Origin: Bifidobacterium breve
Lineage (GTDB): Bacteria; Actinomycetota; Actinomycetes; S36-B12
Length of the DNA stretch: 7,572 bases
Assembly (NCBI GenBank): GCA_945870085.1
Contig: CAMBQX010000086.1
Coordinates: 1 to 7,572, forward strand
Direction of reading: 5' to 3'
Shown piece after piece: positions 1 to 5,273 of the stretch (positions are counted from its first letter, which is position 1; the number at the start of each line of letters is the position of its first letter). The position numbers and the translations under genes were made by a program. A model generated the notes under the pieces. It made no database searches, had not been told where the DNA came from, and saw nothing but the letters and a program-made list of their open reading frames with translations.

Positions 1-1
1 C

Positions 2-421
2 ATGCGCAAACTTATGAAAGTCACCGTAATTGCTGCCGCAGCCGCGGCACTCACCCTGGGTATCACCGCTACCAGCGGGGCCGCGACTTTGACCAAGAAC
101 CCAGACCCCACCTTGGTGGTACTTCGGGTACCAACCCAGGTCTGGATCACCGACGGCGAGGCCATCGTGCTGCAGCAGGAGACTAATAAGACCACCGGCT
201 ACTCCTGGAAGGTCAAAGTCGCCGGCGACAAGTCGGCCGTAAAGGTATACGCGGGCCAGTACGAGGCCCCCGCGACTACCGGCATGGTCGGGGTAGCCGG
301 CACCACCACCTGGTACATCAAGGCGCTGGCCCCGGGCCAGGCGGTCCTGAGCTTGATCGCCACCCCACCCGGTGGGGGTTCCCCAACCACCAAGAAGCTG
401 ACTATAACGGTCATGAACTAG
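2..421 (+). CDS. Secreted chagasin-like (I42 family) protease inhibitor
   Basis: Encodes up to 139 residues. The N-terminus looks like a Sec signal peptide: basic RKLMK, then a hydrophobic alanine-rich core (about residues 7-25) and a small-residue cleavage region around SGAA (25-28). No lipobox cysteine is visible, so the mature protein is probably secreted or cell-surface. The mature part resembles chagasin-type inhibitors, which block papain-family cysteine proteases with three loops. N62-K-T-T-G-Y67-S-W is close to the family NPTTGY motif. G97-V-A-G100 followed by TTTWYIKALAPG resembles the GxGG loop and its strand. The third loop, normally RPW, is not recognisable; TPPGGG lies at about that place (121-126). 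The ATG at base 2 has no visible upstream context because the window begins one base earlier, so the true start could be upstream or at Met5 (base 14). Family assignment is by motif only; inhibitory activity and the target are inference. Confidence 0.62.
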   Translation: MRKLMKVTVIAAAAAALTLGITATSGAATLTKNPDPTLVVLRVPTQVWITDGEAIVLQQETNKTTGYSWKVKVAGDKSAVKVYAGQYEAPATTGMVGVAGTTTWYIKALAPGQAVLSLIATPPGGGSPTTKKLTITVMN

Positions 422-423
422 GT

Positions 424-512
424 AATTGCTGGGATAGATTCGAACTTATAATTTGGACCCCCGGTCAAATTTGGGGGCCCGATTATGAGGAATCTAGGCT
501 TGCCCATAGACT
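424..512 (+). promoter_or_regulatory. Candidate promoter region for the infA operon
   Basis: This is the first non-coding stretch before infA and the most natural place for the operon promoter. A perfect TATAAT lies at 447-452, but its best -35 partner (TTGCTG, 426-431) gives a short 15-bp spacer. A second option in actinobacterial style is TTGGGG (471-476), an 18-bp spacer, then TAGGCT (495-500). A third, weaker -10 is TAGACT (507-512). Leaders of roughly 130-185 nt before infA would result. No choice can be made from sequence alone. The rest of the gap (513-644) shows only a short GGGG-CTT-CCCC hairpin (527-537) and a direct ACCGCGC repeat near 596-609. Confidence 0.35.
450..480 (+). other. 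Two overlapping, mutually exclusive hairpins after gene 1
   Basis: One fold pairs AATTT-(bulged G)-GACC (450-459) with GGTCAAATT (463-471) around a CCC loop. The other pairs GGACCCCC (455-462) with GGGGGCCC (473-480), with one A-C mismatch. They share bases and cannot form together. No U-run follows, so this is a poor canonical terminator, but it could weakly end transcription of the first gene or sit at the 5' end of the infA leader. Confidence 0.3.
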
Positions 513-637
513 CAGCAGGCTGATGTGGGGCTTCCCCGTTCGTCCGCCGGCAAATTCTCGGTTTTCCGGGTGTTTAGGCGCGATTCGTGGTGGCACCGCG
601 CACCGCGCAAGTGGTAATCAGCACACCTGGTGAAAGC

Positions 638-642
638 GGAGG
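638..642 (+). promoter_or_regulatory. infA ribosome binding site, unusually close to start
   Basis: GGAGG is a strong Shine-Dalgarno core but lies only two bases before the ATG at 645, where about five to nine is usual. The in-frame GTG at 630 has no Shine-Dalgarno upstream. The ATG is preferred because it gives the standard family N-terminus (M-x-KKDG) and the standard 73-residue length. Confidence 0.6.
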
Positions 643-644
643 AT

Positions 645-866
645 ATGGGCAAGAAAGACGGCGCGATCGAGCTCGAGGGCACGATCACCGAGTCATTGCC
701 CAATGCAATGTTCCGGGTGGAGTTAGACAACGGGCACAAAGTGCTCGCGCACATCAGCGGCAAGATGCGGATGCACTACATCCGGATCCTTCCGGACGAT
801 CGAGTGGTAGTAGAGCTTTCGCCCTATGACCTAACGCGCGGCCGGATCGTCTACCGCTACAAGTAA
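645..866 (+). CDS. infA: Translation initiation factor IF-1
   Basis: A 73-residue protein, the usual length for actinobacterial IF-1. It is a single OB-fold that binds the 30S A site during initiation and supports IF-2 and IF-3. The sequence is close to the family consensus throughout: MGKKDGAIELEG at the start, NAMFRVELDNGHKVLAHISGK in the middle, HYIRILPDDRV next, and the signature SPYDLTRGRIVYRYK at the C-terminus. The start was set at 645 rather than the in-frame GTG at 630, because the five extra residues (MKAED) are not a family feature. It is the first gene of the ribosomal cluster and is followed 53 bases later by rpmJ, a conserved pairing. One small departure is M in the segment KMRMHY, where actinobacterial proteins often have Q. 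Identity is certain; only the start has slight doubt. Confidence 0.97.
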   Translation: MGKKDGAIELEGTITESLPNAMFRVELDNGHKVLAHISGKMRMHYIRILPDDRVVVELSPYDLTRGRIVYRYK

Positions 867-919
867 GGCCCAGCACTAGGTATTACCCAAACTGACCGTT
901 CGAACTCTAGGAAGAAGCC

Positions 920-1033
920 ATGAAGGTCAAGCCGAGCGTGAAGAAGATCTGCGACAAGTGCAAAGTCATTCGTCGCCACGGTCGTGTCATGGTGATCTGC
1001 GAGAACGTTCGACACAAGCAGCGCCAAGGCTAA
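920..1033 (+). CDS. rpmJ: 50S ribosomal protein L36 (bL36), zinc-ribbon form
   Basis: A 37-residue protein, exactly the common bL36 length: MKVKPSVKKICDKCKVIRRH, then a second half ending NVRHKQRQG. It binds 23S rRNA in the large subunit. The zinc-ribbon ligands are all present at C11, C14, C27 and H32, so this is the zinc-dependent (C+) type, not the zinc-free paralogue made under zinc limitation. AGGAAG at 909-914, five bases before the ATG, is its ribosome binding site. It lies between infA and rpsM as in many bacteria. A non-coding gap of 183 bases follows, far longer than the other spacers in the cluster. Confidence 0.96.
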   Translation: MKVKPSVKKICDKCKVIRRHGRVMVICENVRHKQRQG

Positions 1034-1216
1034 ATGCCCTGACGTCGTAAGGCGGGCTTTCGGGGAGACAACCCGAACACCTGAAAAATATGCAGAACCC
1101 GACCCCTTGCGAGCGCAAGGACGACACCTTCGGACACGAGGCCGAAGACCTGCCTTGGCGGGCAGGACTGGTTCTGTACCCATACCCCGTGCATTAGTAG
1201 AAGAGAGAACGCCCCT
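1034..1216 (+). promoter_or_regulatory. Structured rpmJ-rpsM gap, candidate ribosomal-protein leader
   Basis: This 183-base gap holds four successive short perfect stems: TCGGG (1060-1064) with CCCGA (1072-1076); CCTTGC (1105-1110) with GCAAGG (1115-1120) around a GAGC loop; CTTCGG (1128-1133) with CCGAAG (1142-1147); and CCTGCC (1149-1154) with GGCAGG (1161-1166). The last two are one base apart and could stack. No U-tract follows any of them. GGCG (1157-1160), in the last loop, is complementary to CGCC (1210-1213) just before the rpsM start, a possible but very short pseudoknot. In E. coli the S4-repressed alpha-operon leader lies in the same place, and rpsD is downstream here too. That this region binds S4 is inference. 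An internal promoter is an alternative, but I see no good one. Confidence 0.45.
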
Positions 1217-1594
1217 ATGGCAAGACTTGTTGGTGTCGACCTGCCGCGCGATAAGCGCATGGCGGTTGCACTCACGTACATCTATGGCATTGGCCGCTCC
1301 CAAGCAGCGAAGGCACTCGAAGCGACCGGAGTGAGCCCGGAACTTAGGTCCTCGGAGCTAAACGATGAGCAACTCGTCGCCCTTCGTGACTGGATTGATG
1401 TCAACCTCAAAGTTGAAGGCGATCTCCGCCGCGAGGTTGCTGCTGATATCCGCCGCAAGGTCGAGATTGGTTGCTACCAGGGAATCCGTCACCGTCGCGG
1501 CATGCCGGTTCGTGGTCAACGAACCCACACCAATGCTCGTACCCGTAAGGGTCCGCGCAAGACCGTCGCCGGAAAGAAGAAGGTCGGCAAGTAA
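1217..1594 (+). CDS. rpsM: 30S ribosomal protein S13 (uS13)
   Basis: A 125-residue protein within the usual 118-126 range. It sits in the head of the small subunit, contacts the P-site tRNA and forms inter-subunit bridges with L5. The start MARLVGVDLPRDKR and the helix-two-turn-helix region (YIYGIGRSQAAKAL, about 21-34) are typical. The conserved RNA-binding segment IRHRRGMPVRGQRT occupies about 90-103. The basic C-terminal tail (ARTRKGPRKTVAGKKKVGK) is the part known to reach towards tRNA. The start is preceded by a weak purine run (AGAGAG around 1202-1207) nine bases upstream, weaker than at rpsK or rplQ, which would suit translational control through the structured leader. A 51-base spacer with no evident structure leads to rpsK. 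Confidence 0.97.
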   Translation: MARLVGVDLPRDKRMAVALTYIYGIGRSQAAKALEATGVSPELRSSELNDEQLVALRDWIDVNLKVEGDLRREVAADIRRKVEIGCYQGIRHRRGMPVRGQRTHTNARTRKGPRKTVAGKKKVGK

Positions 1595-1645
1595 GCCGTC
1601 CCTTCACCCCAAAAACCCCAGACGAGAATCCCAGGAGAGCGATCA

Positions 1646-2053
1646 ATGGCCCCGAAGTCAGGCAGCAAAGCCCCAGCCAAGAAGGTGCGGCGCAAGGAAA
1701 AGAAGAACGTGGCACACGGCCATGCTCATATCAAGAGCACCTTCAACAACACCATCGTGTCGATCACTGATCCCACGGGTGCGGTCATCGCATGGGCGAG
1801 TGCCGGCCAGGTTGGATTTAAGGGCAGCCGTAAGTCCACCCCATTCGCCGCGCAGCTCGCAGCTGAGGCCGCAGCGCGCCGGGCAATGGAGCACGGGATG
1901 CGCAAGGTCGATGTCTTCGTCAAAGGTCCAGGCTCAGGCCGCGAAACGGCCATTCGGTCATTACAGGCAACGGGCCTTGAAGTTGGCTCGATTTCCGATG
2001 TCAGTCCGGTACCCCACAACGGTTGCCGCCCATCCAAACGTCGACGCGTCTGA
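1646..2053 (+). CDS. rpsK: 30S ribosomal protein S11 (uS11)
   Basis: A 135-residue protein of normal actinobacterial length. It lies on the platform of the small subunit near the 690 and 790 loops of 16S rRNA. The first 20 residues are a basic extension (KSGSKAPAKKVRRKEKK). The core begins with VAHGHAHIKSTFNNTIVSIT and GAVIAWASAGQVGFKGSRKS. The family C-terminus PVPHNGCRPSKRRRV is intact, with S130 where P is more common. The N125-G126 pair corresponds to the Asn-Gly site known to form isoaspartate in E. coli S11. AGGAGAG (1633-1639), six bases before the ATG, is a strong ribosome binding site. It lies between rpsM and rpsD in the classic alpha-operon order. Confidence 0.97.
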   Translation: MAPKSGSKAPAKKVRRKEKKNVAHGHAHIKSTFNNTIVSITDPTGAVIAWASAGQVGFKGSRKSTPFAAQLAAEAAARRAMEHGMRKVDVFVKGPGSGRETAIRSLQATGLEVGSISDVSPVPHNGCRPSKRRRV

Positions 2054-2093
2054 TCGCGCAGAGAATCACTGAGAGCTAGGAGAACAATTACCC

Positions 2094-2720
2094 ATGGCGC
2101 GATATACCGATGCGGATTGCAAGCGCTGCCGCCGCGAAAAAATGAAGCTCTTCCTCAAGGGCTCTAAGTGCGAGTCACCCAAGTGCCCATTTGAGAAGCG
2201 TCCTTACCCCCCCGGCCAGCACGGTCGCGGTCGCTCAAAGGACAGTGAATACCTGCTGCAGCTTCGGGAGAAGCAAAAGGCCACCCGGATGTATGGGGTG
2301 CTCGAGAAGCAGTTCTCGAATTACTACCTAGAGGCCCAGCGCCAATCGGGCAAGACCGGTGAGAATCTCCTGCGCATTTTGGAGTCGCGCCTTGACAACG
2401 TCGTGTTCCGGGCTGGGTTTGCTAAGTCACGCGACATGGCCCGCCAGTTGGTTACTCACGGCCACATGTTGGTCAATGGTCACAAGGTCAATATCCCTTC
2501 GTACCGCGTTTCGCCGAACGACATCGTTGAGGTGCGCGTTGGTTCACGCGAGATGACCCCATTTGTCATCGCTCACGCTGAAATCGGCGATCGCCCGGTG
2601 CCGGCATGGCTCGAGGTGATTCCGTCGCAGATGCGCATTTTGGTGCATTCGCTGCCGGCGCGCGCAGTTATCGACACCCAGGTCAACGAACAACTGATCG
2701 TCGAGCTCTACTCCAAGTAA
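2094..2720 (+). CDS. rpsD: 30S ribosomal protein S4 (uS4), zinc-binding form
   Basis: A 208-residue primary 16S rRNA-binding protein that nucleates assembly of the small-subunit body. It also guards translational accuracy and, in E. coli and Bacillus, represses its own synthesis through an mRNA leader. C9, C12, C26 and C31 form a four-cysteine zinc site in the N-terminal domain, as in Thermus S4. The RNA-binding S4 domain spans about 98-162, including SRLDNVVFRAGFAKSRDMAR and LVTHGHMLVNGHKVNIPSYRV. The C-terminus NEQLIVELYSK is the standard ending. AGGAGA (2078-2083) lies ten bases upstream of the ATG. An 11-bp hairpin begins three bases after the stop. If autoregulation exists here, the leader before rpsM is the obvious target. 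Confidence 0.97.
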   Translation: MARYTDADCKRCRREKMKLFLKGSKCESPKCPFEKRPYPPGQHGRGRSKDSEYLLQLREKQKATRMYGVLEKQFSNYYLEAQRQSGKTGENLLRILESRLDNVVFRAGFAKSRDMARQLVTHGHMLVNGHKVNIPSYRVSPNDIVEVRVGSREMTPFVIAHAEIGDRPVPAWLEVIPSQMRILVHSLPARAVIDTQVNEQLIVELYSK

Positions 2721-2723
2721 TTC

Positions 2724-2749
2724 GAGATCGAGCCACCCGGTTCGATCTC
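2724..2749 (+). other. Strong intergenic hairpin between rpsD and rpoA
   Basis: GAGATCGAGCC (2724-2734) pairs with GGTTCGATCTC (2739-2749) around the loop ACCC, giving 11 uninterrupted pairs including one G-U wobble. It starts three bases after the rpsD stop. No U-run follows (ACACGGCAAT), so it is not a classical terminator. It could cause partial termination, block exonucleases, or mark a processing point separating the ribosomal genes from rpoA. The structure is seen directly; the role is inference. Confidence 0.55.
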
Positions 2750-2789
2750 ACACGGCAATATCGCGATGTCATATATCGGTCGTCGCGGG

Positions 2790-2796
2790 AAGGAAG
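2790..2796 (+). promoter_or_regulatory. rpoA ribosome binding site, fixing a GTG start
   Basis: AAGGAAG lies six bases before GTG 2803-2805. This spacing, together with the standard family N-terminus reading MLISQRP, fixes GTG as the start. No ATG lies in frame nearby upstream. Confidence 0.75.
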
Positions 2797-2802
2797 TACC
2801 TC

Positions 2803-3897
2803 GTGCTTATTAGTCAGCGACCAATCCTTACCGAAGAGCCAATCAGCGAGTTCCGCTCGCGTTTTGTACTTGAGCCACTGGAGCCAGGATTCGGCTATAC
2901 CCTGGGGAACTCACTTCGCCGCACGCTGTTGTCTTCGATACCGGGTGCCGCAGTGACGAGTCTGCGAATCGATGGTGTCCTTCATGAGTTCACGACGATT
3001 CCGGGTGTCAAGGAAGATGTCACCGAGGTAATCCTCAACATCAAGCAACTTGTGGTTTCGAGTGAGCATGATGAGCCAGTTGTTATGTACCTTCGTAAGC
3101 AGGGCCCCGGTGATGTAACAGCCGCTGATATTCAGCCACCCGCGGGCGTTGAAGTCCATAACCCCAACCTGCATATTGCGACTTTAAATGGCAAGGGCAA
3201 GCTCGAGATCGAGCTCGTAGTAGAGCGCGGCCGCGGCTATGTCTCGGCAACTTTGAACAAGCAGGCCGGTCAGGAGATCGGCCGGATCCCGGTTGACTCG
3301 ATCTACTCACCGGTGCTCAAGGTCACCTACAAGATCGAGGCCACCCGCGTTGAGCAGCGCACCGACTTCGACAAGTTGGTCATTGACGTTGAGACAAAGC
3401 AGTCCATGCGCCCACGCGATGCGATTGCGTCAGCAGGTAAGACTCTGGTCGAGCTGTTCGGTTTGGCGCGCGAGCTCAACCTCGAGGCTGAAGGTATCGA
3501 CATCGGCCCATCGCCGACCGACTCGTTCGTGGCTGAGCAGTTGTCCACGCCGATCGAGCAACTTGATATGACGGTTCGTTCATACAACTGCCTAAAGCGT
3601 GAGGGCATCCATACGGTTGGTGAACTAATCACCCGTAGTGAGGCCGATCTACTTGACATTCGCAACTTCGGCACCAAGTCAATTGACGAAGTCAAGGTCA
3701 AGCTCACCAGCCTAGGCCTAGGGCTTAAGGACAGCCCGCCCGGATTTGATCCAGGTGCCGCCGTCTACTACGAAGATGATGATTACGACGATGAGGATTT
3801 CGAGCCTTTGGCGGTAGCCGAAGTCGCTCAGCCAGTTTTCGTTGTTGAAGAAATCGTCGAGGACGACTCGGCTTTTGCCGAGGATGAGCGACTTTAA
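2803..3897 (+). CDS. rpoA: DNA-directed RNA polymerase subunit alpha
   Basis: A 364-residue protein; actinobacterial alphas are usually about 340-350. The N-terminal domain (about 1-230) dimerises and scaffolds beta and beta'; it includes the conserved GFGYTLGNSLRRTLLSSIPG (29-48). The C-terminal domain (about 248-310) binds UP-element DNA and activators. Its DNA-contact residues are intact: R259 in TVRSYNCLK (R265 in E. coli), N262, C263 and K265, then G290, K292 and S293. After LGLKDSPPGFDPG the protein continues into an acidic tail from residue 324, with about 18 Asp/Glu among 41 residues and one Arg. Mycobacterial and streptomycete alphas also have tails; this one looks longer and more acidic. 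It sits between rpsD and rplQ, the usual position, and starts with GTG. Confidence 0.98.
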   Translation: MLISQRPILTEEPISEFRSRFVLEPLEPGFGYTLGNSLRRTLLSSIPGAAVTSLRIDGVLHEFTTIPGVKEDVTEVILNIKQLVVSSEHDEPVVMYLRKQGPGDVTAADIQPPAGVEVHNPNLHIATLNGKGKLEIELVVERGRGYVSATLNKQAGQEIGRIPVDSIYSPVLKVTYKIEATRVEQRTDFDKLVIDVETKQSMRPRDAIASAGKTLVELFGLARELNLEAEGIDIGPSPTDSFVAEQLSTPIEQLDMTVRSYNCLKREGIHTVGELITRSEADLLDIRNFGTKSIDEVKVKLTSLGLGLKDSPPGFDPGAAVYYEDDDYDDEDFEPLAVAEVAQPVFVVEEIVEDDSAFAEDERL

Positions 3898-3939
3898 TCC
3901 AGCTGTAACCACTGAACGCATTTCGACAGGAGAAGCACA

Positions 3940-4407
3940 ATGCCTACGCCAACTAAGGGTCCTCGTCTGGGCGGGAGCCCGGCCCACCAGCGGTTAATGC
4001 TGGCCAACTTGGCAACCGCGTTGTTTGAGCACGGCAAGATCACGACGACGGAAGCCAAGGCCAAGCGCCTGCGCCCCCTCGCCGAGCGCTTAATCACTTT
4101 CGCCAAGCGTGGAGATCTTCATGCTCGGCGCCGGGTGCTGACGGTGGTCCGCGATAAGTCAGTGGTGCATACCCTTTTCACCGAAATTGGACCGAGTTTC
4201 GCAACTCGTACGGGTGGCTACACCCGAATTACCAAGATCGGACCCCGCAAGGGCGATAACGCACCCATGGCCGTTATCGAATTGGTTGAGCCGCTGACCG
4301 AGCAGGTGATTGCTGAGGCAACAGCTGCGGCCAAGCGCGCCGCCAAGACGGTGACCCCGGTCGCCGAAGAAATTGACGCCGCCGAAGCAGCGTCGGAAAA
4401 GTCCTGA
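3940..4407 (+). CDS. rplQ: 50S ribosomal protein L17 (bL17) with C-terminal extension
   Basis: A 155-residue protein; the E. coli protein has 127. L17 lies near the exit of the peptide tunnel on the large subunit. The core is clear: GPRLGGSPAHQRLMLANLAT (7-26), EHGKITTTEAKAKRLRPLAE (30-49), and GGYTRITKIGPRKGDNAPMA (92-111). The last 35 or so residues are an Ala/Glu/Lys-rich extension (EATAAAKRAAK, then AEEIDAAEAASEKS), probably flexible and common in actinobacterial L17. AGGAGA (3928-3933), six bases before the ATG, is a strong ribosome binding site. It follows rpoA by 42 bases and is probably co-transcribed with it. A terminator-like hairpin begins 20 bases after the stop, suggesting that it closes the ribosomal transcription unit. 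Confidence 0.96.
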   Translation: MPTPTKGPRLGGSPAHQRLMLANLATALFEHGKITTTEAKAKRLRPLAERLITFAKRGDLHARRRVLTVVRDKSVVHTLFTEIGPSFATRTGGYTRITKIGPRKGDNAPMAVIELVEPLTEQVIAEATAAAKRAAKTVTPVAEEIDAAEAASEKS

Positions 4408-4425
4408 CCGAACATCATGCTTTGC

Positions 4426-4463
4426 AGCAGCCCGCCGCCGGATCATCCGGTAGCGGGCTGTTT
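4426..4463 (+). terminator. Terminator-like hairpin after rplQ
   Basis: CAGCCCGC (4428-4435) pairs perfectly with GCGGGCTG (4453-4460). Inside, CCGGA (4438-4442) pairs with TCCGG (4446-4450) across a small CG/TA internal loop, with TCA at the tip. The outer stem can extend by a G-U and an A-T pair (4426-4427 with 4461-4462). The U-run is short (TTT, then C). It is the best intrinsic-terminator candidate in the window, though the weak U-tract suggests incomplete termination. It ends only 12 bases before the truA start. Confidence 0.6.
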
Positions 4464-4475
4464 CATGTTGACCCG

Positions 4476-5273
4476 ATGATTCGATTCCGGCTGGACATCG
4501 CCTACGACGGTCGGGATTTTGCCGGCTGGGCGCGGCAGCGCGAACTGCGCACGGTGCAAGGTGTTCTTGAGCAAATGCTCGCGAACTTAGTTGGCGCTGA
4601 GGTTGAAATCACGTGCGCGGGGCGCACCGACGCTGGCGTGCATGCTCGCGGTCAGGTGGCCCACGTTGATGTGAGCAATTGGCCAACCGACTTAGACACC
4701 TGGCGGCTCAATCGGGCATTACCCGAGGACATCAGAGTACTAGCCATAAGCGCCGTCCCGAATGAGTTTGACGCTAGGTTCTCGGCCCTGTGGCGCAGGT
4801 ACACCTATCGAGTTTCGGATAGCCCGATCGGCCCTGCCCCACTTGACCGAGGGCAGGTGCTGCAATGGGGTAAGGCGCTCGACCTTGAACTAATGAATTC
4901 AGCATCTCGGCCGCTACTCGGCGAGCACGACTTCACCGCCTATTGCAAGATGCGTGAAGGAGCATCGGCGGTTAGGGAGTTGCTGGATCTGCATTCTCAA
5001 AGAGTCGGCAGAGACATTGTGATCACCGTTACCGCAGATGCCTTTTGTCATTCGATGGTGCGTAGTTTGATTGGTGCACTTTTGCCGGTTGGCGATGGAC
5101 GTAAGCCGGTCACTTGGCCATTTGAAATGCTCACCTCAGGTATTCGGGGAGCCACCGTGATGCCGCCATTCCCGTTAGTACTCGAGGAAGTCGGTTATCC
5201 GCCTGATGGACAACTACTGGATCGGCAATTACAAACGAAGCAACGCCGAACCTTAGGTGAGCCAGAGTCGTGA
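4476..5273 (+). CDS. truA: tRNA pseudouridine(38-40) synthase TruA
   Basis: A 265-residue enzyme that converts uridines 38, 39 and 40 in the tRNA anticodon stem-loop to pseudouridine. The start MIRFRLDIAYDGRDFAGWAR is typical. The catalytic aspartate is D52 in CAGRTDAGVHARGQVAH (47-63), equivalent to D60 in E. coli. RRYTYRV (107-113) supplies the conserved active-site tyrosine. LLGEHDFTAYC (147-157) and AFCHSMVRSLIGALLPVGDG (189-208) are further family blocks, so it appears complete. The ATG at 4476 has no recognisable Shine-Dalgarno; the bases before it are the 3' arm of a hairpin. An in-frame TTG at 4422 would add 18 unconserved residues and is less likely. Location next to rplQ is conserved across many bacteria. 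The stop overlaps the next start in GTGA, implying coupling. Confidence 0.95.
   Translation: MIRFRLDIAYDGRDFAGWARQRELRTVQGVLEQMLANLVGAEVEITCAGRTDAGVHARGQVAHVDVSNWPTDLDTWRLNRALPEDIRVLAISAVPNEFDARFSALWRRYTYRVSDSPIGPAPLDRGQVLQWGKALDLELMNSASRPLLGEHDFTAYCKMREGASAVRELLDLHSQRVGRDIVITVTADAFCHSMVRSLIGALLPVGDGRKPVTWPFEMLTSGIRGATVMPPFPLVLEEVGYPPDGQLLDRQLQTKQRRTLGEPES
5255..5273 (+). promoter_or_regulatory. Coupled RBS and GTGA start-stop overlap, truA to ABC-F
   Basis: AGGTGA (5255-5260) lies nine bases before GTG 5270-5272. The truA stop TGA (5271-5273) shares bases with that start, making a GTGA overlap. This arrangement usually means co-transcription and translational coupling of the two genes. Confidence 0.65.

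Noticed and set aside
857..1303. 148-codon open frame on the - strand over rpmJ, the leader and the rpsM start
   Set aside because: It overlaps rpmJ and the rpsM start antisense, and the translation resembles no family; the structured gap explains the region better.
1365..2072. 235-codon open frame on the + strand crossing rpsM and rpsK
   Set aside because: It lies in another frame over two unmistakable ribosomal protein genes, is rich in Arg/Ser/Pro as expected of a shadow, and has no ribosome binding site.
2772..2777. TATATC as a -10 for an rpoA promoter
   Set aside because: It matches only four of six consensus bases and no -35 lies at the right distance.
4422..4475. TTG start giving TruA 18 extra residues
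   Set aside because: The extra residues are encoded by the terminator-like hairpin, have no family similarity, and the TTG has no ribosome binding site.
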